The notes beneath the pieces were generated by a model. It searched no databases. It was given only the letters and a program-made list of their open reading frames with translations, and was not told where the DNA came from. A DNA stretch of 64,000 bases, taken from NCBI GenBank assembly GCA_016709575.1, contig JADJMM010000002.1:62001-126000 (forward strand), given 5' to 3'. This DNA is from Sphingobacteriaceae bacterium. GTDB lineage: Bacteria > Bacteroidota > Bacteroidia > B-17B0 > Aurantibacillaceae. The translations under genes and the position numbers were made by a program. Shown here piece after piece: positions 54,004 to 63,836 of this stretch (position 1 is the first letter of the stretch; the number at the start of each line of letters is the position of its first letter).

Positions 54004-55992
54004 TTATTTAGAAGCAGCTGCTACTTCTGGCTTAGTTACACCTGTTCCAAATTTAAGAGGAACATTGCTTCCGGCCGGAGATACTCTAACGTAACCCGTC
54101 ATCTCTTGATGTAAAGCACTACAAAAATCTGTACAATACATAGGAGATATACCAACTTTTGTTGGAACCCACTTTAATGTTTGGGTTTCGCCCGGCATAA
54201 CTAATAATTCTGCATTATCAGCACCTTTGATTGCAAAACCATGAGGCACATCCCAATCTTGTTCTAGGTTTGTTACATGGAAATACACTTCGTCTCCCAT
54301 TTTGATTCCTTCAATATTATCAGGAGTTAAATGTGAACGTATAGCTGTCATATAAACATGAACTTTATTACCTTCTCTCACCACTTTTGTATCTTTCTCT
54401 CCTTTTGCTACGTATGGATGTGCATTCTCTTCAATCTTAAACATTTTTAGAGATTTGTCTTTAATAACACTTGCTAAAACTGCTTGTGCGTAGTGAGGCT
54501 CTCCAATTGTAGGGAAATCTAAAATCAATTTCATTTTCTCTCCACTGATGTCAAATAACTGCGCGCTTTGAGATAATTCAGGACCAGTTGGCAAATAACG
54601 ATCTTTAGTAATTTTATTATATGCAATTAAGTATTTGCCGGTTGGTTTTTTTGTATCACCACCAACTACACATAAGTGACCAATAGAATAAAATGTAGGC
54701 TGTCTGTCTATTACTTTTAAATCTTTAATGTTCCATTTAACTACTTCTGAAGACACGAACATAGATGTATATGCGTTTCCGTCAGCATCAAACTCTGTAT
54801 GCAGAGGCCCTAATCCCGGTTTTTTTACTTCACCGTGTAATGCAGCTTCATACTTTATAACAGGAATCCCCTCAAATTCACCATCAAAACTTTTTGCAGC
54901 AATTGCTTTCAACATCTTATCATAACTAAACACAGGAATAACAGCTGCTAATTTACCACTTGCAACAATATATTCACCGGTTGGAGAAACGTCGCAACCA
55001 TGTGGTGATTTAGGGCAAGGGATGAAATAACAAATATCTTTTAATTCTTTTGAATCTAACACAATCACTTCGGTTTTAATTTCTGAAGTTGCAGAATGCG
55101 TTTTTTCACTATAAGTATTATGAGCATATTTTACAGCTTGTTTTCTTCCTTTACCTGCTTTTAAATACTCTTCTGCTTTTTTCCAATTAACCGCCATTAC
55201 AAAGTCTTTGTCTTTTTGAGAAGCATTTACTTCTAACAATGTACTTGCTTGCTCGGTGTTATAACATGAAAAGAAAAACCAACCATGTGAAACGCCTTTA
55301 CCAGCGCGACTTAAATCGAAGTTAACGCCTGGGCATTGAATTTGGAAAGCAATATCCATTTTACCATCTTCTTTTCCAACACTAATAAAACTTAAAGTTC
55401 CTTTAAAGTTTTCTTTATATGAATCAATGGCTACATCTCCATTTACATCATCCGGAGGAACACTAAAACGAGTTCCGGCTACTACATACTCTGTATTTTC
55501 AGTAATAAATGGTGATGAGTGATTACCACCACTATTTGGTAACTCAATAATTTCAGAAGTACGAAAAGTAGTTAAATCAATACGAGCAACACGAGGAGTG
55601 TTATTAGCATTACCAAAAACCCATTTTCCATCATATTCACCGTTTGTTTTAGAAAGTTGAACGTGATGTAAATCATCCCAAGGAACCATGCCGTGAGAGG
55701 TATTTAACATTGGTTTAGTTTCTTCACTATATCCCCATCCTTTTTCAGGATCAACCGAAAAAACAGGAATAACCCGTAGTAAACGTCCGCTAGGTAAGCC
55801 ATAAACGCTCATTTGTCCACTAAATCCACCACTCACAAAATTATACACTTCGTCGTATTTTCCGGGCGCAACGTAGGATTTAATACCAGCATCACCACTG
55901 ACGGCGTTTGCAGTATCTTTTGGTTTACATGATTGTAAGCCTACAGCAGCAAATAATCCGGTTAACGCCGCAATTTTTATTAAATTTTTCAT
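54004..55992 (-). CDS. nosZ: nitrous oxide reductase, clade II type
   Basis: A 662-residue enzyme that reduces N2O to N2. It has a lipoprotein/Sec signal (AAVGLQSC) rather than a twin-arginine signal, a clade II mark. The propeller carries CuZ His ligands such as DDLHHVQLSK, GGNHSSP, KSPHGCDVSP and GPLHTEFD. The C-terminal cupredoxin holds the CuA site CTDFCSALHQEM (Cys620, Cys624, His628, Met631). It follows the cytochrome c gene by 18 nt in the nos operon. Confidence 0.96.
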   Translation of the reverse strand: MKNLIKIAALTGLFAAVGLQSCKPKDTANAVSGDAGIKSYVAPGKYDEVYNFVSGGFSGQMSVYGLPSGRLLRVIPVFSVDPEKGWGYSEETKPMLNTSHGMVPWDDLHHVQLSKTNGEYDGKWVFGNANNTPRVARIDLTTFRTSEIIELPNSGGNHSSPFITENTEYVVAGTRFSVPPDDVNGDVAIDSYKENFKGTLSFISVGKEDGKMDIAFQIQCPGVNFDLSRAGKGVSHGWFFFSCYNTEQASTLLEVNASQKDKDFVMAVNWKKAEEYLKAGKGRKQAVKYAHNTYSEKTHSATSEIKTEVIVLDSKELKDICYFIPCPKSPHGCDVSPTGEYIVASGKLAAVIPVFSYDKMLKAIAAKSFDGEFEGIPVIKYEAALHGEVKKPGLGPLHTEFDADGNAYTSMFVSSEVVKWNIKDLKVIDRQPTFYSIGHLCVVGGDTKKPTGKYLIAYNKITKDRYLPTGPELSQSAQLFDISGEKMKLILDFPTIGEPHYAQAVLASVIKDKSLKMFKIEENAHPYVAKGEKDTKVVREGNKVHVYMTAIRSHLTPDNIEGIKMGDEVYFHVTNLEQDWDVPHGFAIKGADNAELLVMPGETQTLKWVPTKVGISPMYCTDFCSALHQEMTGYVRVSPAGSNVPLKFGTGVTKPEVAAASK

Positions 55993-56010
55993 ATATCTTT
56001 TTTTAGTTAC

Positions 56011-56502
56011 TTATTTTAAACCATCTACTTTTCTCATATACTCCAGAATTGCTCTAGCATCATCATCTGTTAAACTTTGGTTTGGCATTCTAACCAAACA
56101 CAATTCTAACATTGCTTGAGCCTCAGGATCCTTGTCTAACATAGGATCAGGATTTGTGATAAAGTTCATAATCCATTCTCCTGTTCTGCGTTTTGTAACA
56201 TCTTTCCATCCCGGTCCAACTAATTTCTCATCTGTCATTTTATGACAAGAAGTACATTTCACATTGGACACATCTTCACCAATCTTAGCCTTAGCCTCAT
56301 CCAATTTATCGCTTAATGCAAGTGATTCTGCTGTATATTTACCTTCTCCTCTTTTTGGATCATACTCTTCGGGATCTTGAACCATGCTTTGCGGCTCTGC
56401 CTGAGCTGCGGGTGCAGTCTCTGTTTTTGGTTTATCTTCTCCGCCACATGAAGAAAAGATAGCTGCTATCATAAGTGATGCAAGTACTGTAAGTGTTTTC
56501 AT
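56011..56502 (-). CDS. cytochrome c lipoprotein of the nos operon
   Basis: A 163-residue lipoprotein (lipobox AIFSSC) with an acidic, low-complexity linker and one cytochrome c domain with CTSCH, followed by GPGWKDVTKRRTGEWIMNFI and the axial Met in LCLVRMPNQSL. The first gene of the nos operon. It probably gives electrons to NosZ, similar to NosC of other clade II clusters. Confidence 0.88.
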   Translation of the reverse strand: MKTLTVLASLMIAAIFSSCGGEDKPKTETAPAAQAEPQSMVQDPEEYDPKRGEGKYTAESLALSDKLDEAKAKIGEDVSNVKCTSCHKMTDEKLVGPGWKDVTKRRTGEWIMNFITNPDPMLDKDPEAQAMLELCLVRMPNQSLTDDDARAILEYMRKVDGLK

Positions 56503-56532
56503 AATAGTAATAATTAATGTTAATTTGGGTGT

Positions 56533-56575
56533 AAAATTGTAAGTTAAAAGTACGACTTTTTATGATTGCAATCAT
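56533..56575 (-). promoter_or_regulatory. Crp/Fnr-type promoter of the nos operon
   Basis: TGATTGCAATCA (56564-56575), a perfect palindrome, is followed after 23 nt on the minus strand by CAATTTTA (56540-56533), in register but two bases from TAnnTTTG. The start codon is at 56502. The remainder of the 56503-56799 gap holds nothing that I recognise. Confidence 0.6.
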
Positions 56576-56799
56576 AATCTGATATTAATAATCAAAGATT
56601 GAGCAATGTCATCTAATATCTAGAAAACACATATTATTAATCAGGTATTTATATTACATCAGGAAATTAAACCTTAAACTATTGATTTGTGTGTATCAGG
56701 ATGGTTTCTAACAGAATAAGGTTAAGTCTTTAAAATACGGTTAATTGTACTGAAAAATGATTGATTTGAATTGCGCTTTTTTGGGCTAAATTGATAGGA

Positions 56800-58191
56800 T
56801 TATTTCCCGATACAAAACTTCGTAAAGATAGAGTCAAGCAAATCATCGTTCGTCACCTCGCCGGTGATGCTTCCTAATTCATCTAAAGCATAACGAATTT
56901 CCAAAGCTAATAAATCACCTGCTATGTTTTCATCCAAACCTTTTGCAACCTTCATTAATGCCTGATTAGCTCGTTTTAATGAATCAGAATGACGGGCATT
57001 TGTTATAATAGTATCCGTTGTATTTACAGTGCGCGCATCAAATAAACCAACGAGCTTATCTTTTAACACATCGATGTTTTTATTTTCCTTAGCTGAAATA
57101 TAAACCGGTTGGAATTCAGAAAACTCTTTATGTAAATCATCTACATTCTCTACGTCAATTTTATTGGCCACAACAACTAATTGCGATGTTCCAATATGGC
57201 GGCGGATTAATTCGATTTCTAAAGTTAAATCGCCTGCACTTAATTCGTGTGCATCGAATAAATAAATAACGATAGCTGATTTCTTTATGACTTCAAAAGC
57301 CTTGTTCACTCCTATTTGCTCAACGATATCAGTTGTTGTTCTGATTCCAGCTGTATCAATAAAACGGAACAAAACTCCGTCAATTACAATTTCATCTTCA
57401 ATGGTATCCCGAGTTGTACCGGGAATTTCACTAACGATTGCTCTGTCATCATCTAACAAAACATTTAGTAAAGTTGATTTTCCAGCATTTGGTTTCCCTA
57501 CAATGGCTACGGGAATTCCATTCTTTATTACATTACCTACCTCAAAACTATGAACTAATTTTTCGATGATGCCAATTATACTTTGAACTAAGTTTTTCAA
57601 ATCAGTTCTATTCGCAAACTCAACATCCTCTTCACTAAAATCTAATTCTAATTCAATCAACGAAGCAAAGCTTACTAAATGATCTCTCAGAACTTTTATT
57701 TTACTTGAGAAGCCACCACGCATTTGTTGCATCGCCACTTGATGTGATAAACCTGAATTACTAGCAATTAAATCCGCTACCGCCTCCGCTTGTGATAAAT
57801 CAAATTTCCCGTTTAAAAATGCACGTAAAGTAAATTCACCTGCATTTGCCATTCGGGCGCCATACTTTAATAACAGCTGTAATATTTGTTGTTGAATATA
57901 AGTAGAACCGTGACAAGAAATTTCAATGCTATCTTCCCCAGTATAAGAATGCGGATTTTTAAAAATCGTTACTAGTACTTCATCAATAACAATTCCTGCT
58001 TCAGCAATAACACCAAAATGAACCGTATACCCTTTTTGAGAAGAAATCTTTTTTGATTTTAATTCTTTATCGAAAAATATTTTTTCTACTACCTCAAATG
58101 ATTTTTTTCCACTTAAACGAATAACAGCAATAGCACCACTTCCATGTGGAGTAGCGAGTGCAGTTATGGTATCATTCAACTGTAATTTCAT
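56800..58191 (-). CDS. mnmE: tRNA modification GTPase MnmE
   Basis: A 463-residue GTPase that, with MnmG, modifies wobble uridines of tRNAs. The N-terminal formyl-THF-binding domain has DTITALATPHGSGAIAVIRLSG; the G domain has GKPNAGKSTLLNVLL, DTAGIRTT and VANKID; the C-terminus ends FCIGK, with the catalytic Cys. Length and motifs are complete. Confidence 0.97.
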   Translation of the reverse strand: MKLQLNDTITALATPHGSGAIAVIRLSGKKSFEVVEKIFFDKELKSKKISSQKGYTVHFGVIAEAGIVIDEVLVTIFKNPHSYTGEDSIEISCHGSTYIQQQILQLLLKYGARMANAGEFTLRAFLNGKFDLSQAEAVADLIASNSGLSHQVAMQQMRGGFSSKIKVLRDHLVSFASLIELELDFSEEDVEFANRTDLKNLVQSIIGIIEKLVHSFEVGNVIKNGIPVAIVGKPNAGKSTLLNVLLDDDRAIVSEIPGTTRDTIEDEIVIDGVLFRFIDTAGIRTTTDIVEQIGVNKAFEVIKKSAIVIYLFDAHELSAGDLTLEIELIRRHIGTSQLVVVANKIDVENVDDLHKEFSEFQPVYISAKENKNIDVLKDKLVGLFDARTVNTTDTIITNARHSDSLKRANQALMKVAKGLDENIAGDLLALEIRYALDELGSITGEVTNDDLLDSIFTKFCIGK

Positions 58192-58212
58192 TTGTGAATT
58201 TCTTTAATCAAA

Positions 58213-58237
58213 AAACCCAGACTCTTCGTCTGGGTTT
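58213..58237 (-). terminator. Rho-independent terminator of gltA
   Basis: The stem AAACCCAGAC/GTCTGGGTTT around GAAGA is followed on the minus strand by a T run. It lies right after the citrate synthase stop codon and before mnmE. Confidence 0.85.
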
Positions 58238-58242
58238 CGTTT

Positions 58243-59568
58243 TTATGAAGTTTTTGCTTCTTGCGCGGCTTTAATTTTTGCTTTAATAGCCTCGGTAGTG
58301 GTTGAGTTCGGTCGCTCAATTGCTGAACCGGTTGCTCTATCCCAAATTAAACTTGCTAATACTCCTAATGAGCGGCTCACACCAAATAATACAGTGTAGA
58401 AATCATACTCATGCATACCATAGTGAACTAATAATGCACCTGAGTGCGCATCCACATTTGGCCAAGGATTTTTAATTTTTCCTGTAGCTTCTAAAATTGG
58501 AGGCGCTACTTCGTAAACCATCTGAACTATTTCACAAATATCATCGTGCTTAATCCAAGTTCTGTAAAAATCTTGTTGTGCAGTAAAGCGAGGATCTGTT
58601 TTACGTAATACAGCGTGACCGTATCCCGGAACAACTTTTCCTTCTGCTAAAGTTTTCTTAATGTATTCTGCAATTTGTTCTTTAGTTGGTAATCCTCCTC
58701 CTAAATTTTCTTTCAACTCCATAATCCAATTCAACACTTCCTGATTTGCTAAACCGTGTAACGGACCAGCTAAACCATTCATACCTGCTGCAAAAGATAA
58801 ATACGGATCGCTTAATGCAGAACCAACCAGGTGAGTGGTATGTGCAGAAACGTTTCCGCCTTCATGATCTACGTGAATAGTTTGATATAAACGCATTAAA
58901 CGTTTGAAGTCAACTTGATCATATCCTAACATGTGAGCAAAGTTAGCCGCCCAATCTAATTTATGATCCGGTTCAATATGTGCACCGTTTTTATATTTAC
59001 GACGGTAAATGTATGCTGCAATACGCGGTAAACGCGCAATTAAATTCATTGAATCTTCGTAAGCATAATCCCAATAATCTTTTTTGCTCATGCCTTTAGC
59101 ATACGCTTTTGCAAAAACACTTTCAGTTTGCATAGCCATAACACCAACAACAAATTGCGTCATCGGATGCGCATCCACAGGTAATTTTTCAATAACGTCG
59201 AACACGTGTTTCGGAACGTTGCTACGCTTCATCCATTCGTTAGTGATAAATGAAACATCTTCTTGAGATGGTAATTCACCAACTAACATTAAATAAAATA
59301 TCCCTTCGGGTAATGGTTCTGTTCCACCCGGAGCTTTTGGTAATTGTTTTCTTAATTCAGGTATTGAATAACCTCTGAAACGGATACCTTCTTCGGCATC
59401 TAATTTAGAAGTTTCAGTCACCATGCCTAACATGCCGCGCATACCTTGGTACACTTGTGCTACAGTGATATCACCCAACTTTACATCGCCATGGTTTTTG
59501 ATGATATCTTTAATTTCAGCAGAAAGTGCTACTGCTTTTTCACTGAATTTCGACTTTAAAGGATCCAT
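58243..59568 (-). CDS. gltA: citrate synthase
   Basis: A 441-residue type II-like citrate synthase that condenses oxaloacetate and acetyl-CoA. Catalytic regions are present: DHEGGNVSAHTTHLVGSALSDPYLSFAAGMNGLAGPLHG, VPGYGHAVLRKTDPR (His) and NVDAHSGALLVHYGM (Asp). It has its own terminator. The N-terminus has no extra domain. Confidence 0.96.
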   Translation of the reverse strand: MDPLKSKFSEKAVALSAEIKDIIKNHGDVKLGDITVAQVYQGMRGMLGMVTETSKLDAEEGIRFRGYSIPELRKQLPKAPGGTEPLPEGIFYLMLVGELPSQEDVSFITNEWMKRSNVPKHVFDVIEKLPVDAHPMTQFVVGVMAMQTESVFAKAYAKGMSKKDYWDYAYEDSMNLIARLPRIAAYIYRRKYKNGAHIEPDHKLDWAANFAHMLGYDQVDFKRLMRLYQTIHVDHEGGNVSAHTTHLVGSALSDPYLSFAAGMNGLAGPLHGLANQEVLNWIMELKENLGGGLPTKEQIAEYIKKTLAEGKVVPGYGHAVLRKTDPRFTAQQDFYRTWIKHDDICEIVQMVYEVAPPILEATGKIKNPWPNVDAHSGALLVHYGMHEYDFYTVLFGVSRSLGVLASLIWDRATGSAIERPNSTTTEAIKAKIKAAQEAKTS

Positions 59569-59595
59569 AATACGTATTATTTTAACTACGTAAAT

Positions 59596-60990
59596 TTAGC
59601 GAAGGGAGGCTAATAAACAAATAAAATTTCTTATAAATAAACATAAAGAAAAGGGCCTAAAGGGAAGCCACTTTTTCATCATTTGGAAAACGCCATACGG
59701 GGGGGTATTTGCGAAACGGAAAGCCTTACCCATATAACGAGCCGAGCTACCTAATTGTTCTTCAATACGTAGCAATTGATTGTATTTTGCAATCCTATCA
59801 CTTCTTGAAGCCGAACCGGTTTTAATTTGTCCGCAATTTAAAGCCACTGCTAAATCAGCAATGGTAGTATCTTCAGTTTCACCACTTCTATGACTCATAA
59901 CCGAAGTATAACCATGTTTATGTGCCATATTTACGGCATTAATGGTTTCGGTTAAAGTTCCGATTTGGTTTACTTTTACTAATATAGAATTAGCTACGCC
60001 TTCATTAATTCCTTTTGCTAAACGTTGAGAATTTGTAACGAATAAATCATCTCCTACTAATTGCACTTGACCACCTAATTTTTCTGTCATTAATGCCCAA
60101 CCCTTCCAATCGTCTTCTCCAAATCCATCTTCAATCGAAATGATTGGATATTTTTTACACCAATCCGCCCAATATTTTACCATTTCTTCGCTGGTTAATT
60201 TGTCGCCGGTTGATTTTTTGAAGTGATATACTTTTGCTTTTGCATCGTAAAATTCAGAAGCAGCTGCATCCATCGCGATATAAATATCTTCTCCCGGTTT
60301 GTAACCTGCTTTTTCGATTGCTTGCATTACTGCTTTAATAGCATCTTCATTATTTTTGAAATCAGGAGCAAATCCACCTTCATCTCCAACATTCGTGCTC
60401 ATTTTTTTCGATTTCAAAACAGCTTTTAAGTGATGGAAGATTTCAGTTCCCATTCTTAAACCTTCACTGAATGATTCTGCACCTACTGGCATAATCATGA
60501 ATTCCTGAAAATCAATTCCATTATCAGCATGCGCACCACCATTTAAAATATTCATCATGGGGATTGGCAATAAGTTTGCGCCTACACCTCCAACATAACG
60601 ATACAAAGGTAAATTCGATTCCAATGCTGCTGCTTTTGCAACGGCTAATGACACCCCTAAAATTGCATTAGCGCCCAAATTTGCTTTATTTTCTGAACCA
60701 TCTAATTCAATCATCTTCGAATCGATAGCAGTTTGATCCATTACATAAGCACCTTTAAGGTTCTCGTTTAAAATAGTGTTTACATTATGTACAGCTTTAT
60801 GAACGCCTTTACCCATGTATTCATTCTTATCATTATCGCGTAATTCAACGGCTTCATGACTACCAGTTGAAGCCCCTGAAGGCACTGCAGCACGGCCAAT
60901 AATTCCGTTTTCGGTAATTACATCTACTTCTACAGTTGGATTTCCTCTTGAATCTAAAATCTGGCGGGCGGTAATTGAATTGATATACAT
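59596..60990 (-). CDS. eno: enolase, with an abnormal C-terminal extension
   Basis: Enolase converts 2-phosphoglycerate to phosphoenolpyruvate. I start at ATG 60990 (MYINSITARQILDSRGNPT); the longer frame to 61104 adds 38 residues not found in enolases. All key parts are present: AVPSGASTGSHEAVELRD, IEDGFGEDDW, VGDDLFVTN, MSHRSGETEDT. The normal end is near residue 427 (SSARYMGKAFRFA), but the frame runs another 37 hydrophobic residues through a run of seven C (plus-strand G 59699-59705). A one-base change in that run would end the protein shortly after, so an indel is likely. Confidence 0.93.
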   Translation of the reverse strand: MYINSITARQILDSRGNPTVEVDVITENGIIGRAAVPSGASTGSHEAVELRDNDKNEYMGKGVHKAVHNVNTILNENLKGAYVMDQTAIDSKMIELDGSENKANLGANAILGVSLAVAKAAALESNLPLYRYVGGVGANLLPIPMMNILNGGAHADNGIDFQEFMIMPVGAESFSEGLRMGTEIFHHLKAVLKSKKMSTNVGDEGGFAPDFKNNEDAIKAVMQAIEKAGYKPGEDIYIAMDAAASEFYDAKAKVYHFKKSTGDKLTSEEMVKYWADWCKKYPIISIEDGFGEDDWKGWALMTEKLGGQVQLVGDDLFVTNSQRLAKGINEGVANSILVKVNQIGTLTETINAVNMAHKHGYTSVMSHRSGETEDTTIADLAVALNCGQIKTGSASRSDRIAKYNQLLRIEEQLGSSARYMGKAFRFANTPPYGVFQMMKKWLPFRPFSLCLFIRNFICLLASLR

Positions 60991-61039
60991 ATAATAAGTA
61001 TTTTTGTTAGAGACCCCAAAATTAGGGATTTTCAAACGA

Positions 61040-62016
61040 ATGAGGTCAGCCAAGCGAGCAATATTTAAGCAGTTTTTAACTTTTTTAGGAATAGTTTTCC
61101 TCATTTTGCCCGGTTGTCACCCTAAACTAAACCAAATTAAAAACCAGCAGCAACACGGACTCTGGATAATTTATACAGATAGCACCAAAACCAAAATTTT
61201 AACCAAAGGCAAATTCAAAAATGGCATCCAGGTTGGCAAATGGATTTATAATTCCCCCAATGGAATTAAAGAACGCACTGAAATTTACCGCGGCAAGAGA
61301 ATTAAAATAAAACATTTTCATCTCAACGGAAAAACTGCCGTTAAAGGAAAAGCCAGAATAGTTGTTGAACAGAAAAAACTTCATTTTTATTATACGGGAC
61401 CATGGTATTATTATTTAGAGAATGGTGCTTTAGAAAAAACAGCCTGGTTCGAAAATGGTATTCGCGTGAAAGAAGTGTACAAAATAAAAACAGGTTCTCA
61501 AGCTTATGATTCTTTGAATATCGAGCTCGTGCAATTGGATAAAGATTTTGTAAAGTTTAGAGATACTTTAAGAAAGACTTTAGATAAATTAGGAAAAGAT
61601 TCGCCGGAATATTTAAGCTTAAGAAAACAAGCCCGCGAAAATGATTCTTTAATTTATGTGAGAATAGAAAAAATTGTAAAACGTTTTGGTTACCCTGAAA
61701 AAGTTTACACGGGTGAAAAAATAATGTGATATTTTTTATCATCGGCTTTGCACCCTACTCTATTAAAGAAAAATATTTAGAAGTCTTCCGCTCAGCCGCC
61801 GAAAGAAATGAGATTTCACTTCGTGATTTTGCCTATTTTGAAGATAAATATTGGTTAGCGAAAAGCAATTATCAAATTTATGGCACGCAATATAAATACG
61901 ATAAAAATTATAAGGAGACTTTTTATCCTGTGAAGGATTTGTCTTCTATGAATGATAGACGGGTTAAGATGGGGTTAGACCCGGTTAATCTAATGAACTA
62001 TCCGGAGTATAAGTAA
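61040..62016 (+). pseudogene. MORN-repeat lipoprotein with DUF6624-like C-terminal domain, one frameshift
   Basis: Translation from ATG 61040 gives a lipoprotein (LGIVFLILPGC) with MORN/YwqK-like strands (GLWIIYTDSTKTKILTKGKFKNGIQVGKWIYNS) followed by a helical part ending FGYPEKVYTGEKIM. The next frame continues VIFFIIGFAPYSIKEKYLEVFRSAAERNEISLRDFAYFEDKY and YGTQY, characteristic of the DUF6624 fold. Seven A instead of six in the run at 61716-61721 gives one protein (GEKNNVIFFI). The function is unknown. It is divergent from eno. Confidence 0.7.
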
Positions 62017-62586
62017 GGGGTTAATGGAATGGCTTTTCTGAAGCAATCTTTAATCTTCATTTTAGCATTACGTTTTTTATTTTTCTTCTGTTCCTGAGGT
62101 GATTTTTGTGCTAAACACTTTTACCTTGTAAAAATAAGGAAGAACAATTCCCGCAGGTAAGCCTCATGCCCAAAACCACGGTAGCTCAAATGCGCAAGCC
62201 CACGACTCTCCTCAAATTTCTTCTATCACTGACAGGAATCAAGCTCTGGATATTCATTTAACTTCAAACGTTTCTTTTACAATTCAACACGTCCTGCATT
62301 CAGAATTCCTTCGCTTAAAGAAATGATATTGTGATGAACGACGCTGGCTGGAATCTGTGCTGAGGGCGTAGCCTGTGCGGGGATCAGATTTTCTTGATTT
62401 TTTGGTTCTTTTTCATCAAGGAAAAAGTGACTGGAAATTAAATTGAAAGAAAAATTACTTTAAAGTAATCTGATTTCCAAGGCTGTTCCATTAGTTTCAA
62501 ACAAAAGAACTTGGAACAGAACAAAACCCCAAATGGGTAAACTCCCCTTTAAAAAAGGGACAATCATTTTTTGTTAGAAAAAGCGG
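62017..62586. other. non-coding interval of about 570 nt with a possible dispersed repeat
   Basis: I see no gene. The stretch around 62350-62430 (GGATCAGATTTTCTTGATTT followed by TTTGGTTCTTTTTCATCAAG) resembles an intergenic sequence I remember from other Bacteroidota genomes, so it could be a dispersed repeat. No second copy occurs in this window. Confidence 0.35.
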
Positions 62587-63792
62587 TTAACGTGCAATAA
62601 CCAATCTCTTCCTCGCCACTTGCCCCGAAGAATTCCTCAACTCCAAAATATAAACTCCTTCTGAAAGATCAGAAACCTGCATCTGCGCTAACCCACTACG
62701 AACTCCCAACTCTACACTCCGAACTAAGCGTGCGTTTACATCCACCACCCTCACCTCAATACTCTTCTCATAAAAATAATTTAAAGAAATATTTACTACA
62801 TCTTTTGCGGGTTGGGGATAGAGAGCAATGCTGTTGGAGAATAAAGTGTTCTCGTTTATTGAGCTAGGACTTACATTTACATTAACGGTATCTGTTTTTA
62901 TGTTGCCGCAAATGTTTTGGGTGACTACATAACTATAGGTGCCCGGACTTGTTGGCTTTACCCACAAACCTCCGCCACTGCCAACAGAAACTGTACCACT
63001 GCTCCACGTACACTCCAAACCTATCTCGGGCGGACGACCAATAAATGCACTATCTCCTAAAAAAATATTTTTATCAGGACCGGCGGATGCAGAAAGATTG
63101 AAATCGATTACACTAACATCATCAATAAAATAAAAATTTAAATCCGTAGTTTGAGATCCATTAGATACAGTTTTTGTCGTCGCTGCATCGGATAAAAAAT
63201 TACCGAGTGTTAAATAGCTTTCGTTTCCTGAAGCTGTGAAAGTTCCGCTAACTTCAATCCAGTTTAAAGTATCTCCAATGGTATTTCCCAAAGGATTTTT
63301 AACTTGAGGCAAGATAAGTCAAATGAATACCGCAATATTTAATAGTATCCAAATGGCTGCATCGTCAAAATACATTCTAAAGCATCATTGCCATAAGGTG
63401 AAGATTATTAATATTGACATACATTTTGCACAATAGGCTTTCCCAGCAATCAATGTTTTTTAGCCTCTACTTGGGTATTGAGTATAAATAGATGAAACAC
63501 ATTGGCGGTGCAACATTATTGTGTTGTAATCATCAAAGCCTTGCCTGTTCTTGGGAATTGCAACGTATTGAAACTTGAAGGGATAATTCCAATAAAGAAC
63601 AATTGATTAAACAACTTTACACCAATTGCTAATTTAACTGAATCAATACTTGTCCAATTTAGCCCTCATTATGAACACTGGATAAGTACAAGAAATAGTG
63701 TCTTCAAAAGAAGGATTTCCAACAAAATTTACTTGCGCTCGAAAAGAAAAACCAACCGAAACTAAAAGAAATATAAAAAGTAATTTTCTCAT
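62587..63792 (-). pseudogene. T9SS-sorted secreted protein, N-terminal half with several frameshifts
   Basis: From ATG 63792 there is a signal peptide (MRKLLFIFLLVSVGFSFRAQ) and NFVGNPSFEDTISC, typical of T9SS cargo. The frame then breaks repeatedly between about 63680 and 63310, while recognisable pieces (NWTSIDSVK, LIAGKAYCAKMYVNINNLH, CGIHLTYL) appear in different frames. The last 240 codons are intact: a beta-rich domain, then the type IX sorting domain (NSIALYPQPAKDVVNISLN to KRLVIAR). The gene is either decayed or badly sequenced here. Confidence 0.75.
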
Positions 63793-63802
63793 TAATAAAA
63801 AA

Positions 63803-63821
63803 GGAGAGCGTTTTGCTCTCC
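63803..63821 (-). terminator. hairpin terminator
   Basis: The stem GGAGAGC/GCTCTCC around five bases, flanked by A and T runs on both sides. It follows the partial gene at 63837-64000 on the minus strand and precedes the T9SS gene. Confidence 0.75.
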
Positions 63822-63836
63822 TTTAAAGTTAAGGAT

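Noticed and set aside
60991..61104. N-terminal 38-residue extension of enolase
   Set aside because: It is not found in enolases and covers the promoter region of the divergent lipoprotein gene; ATG 60990 gives the normal start.
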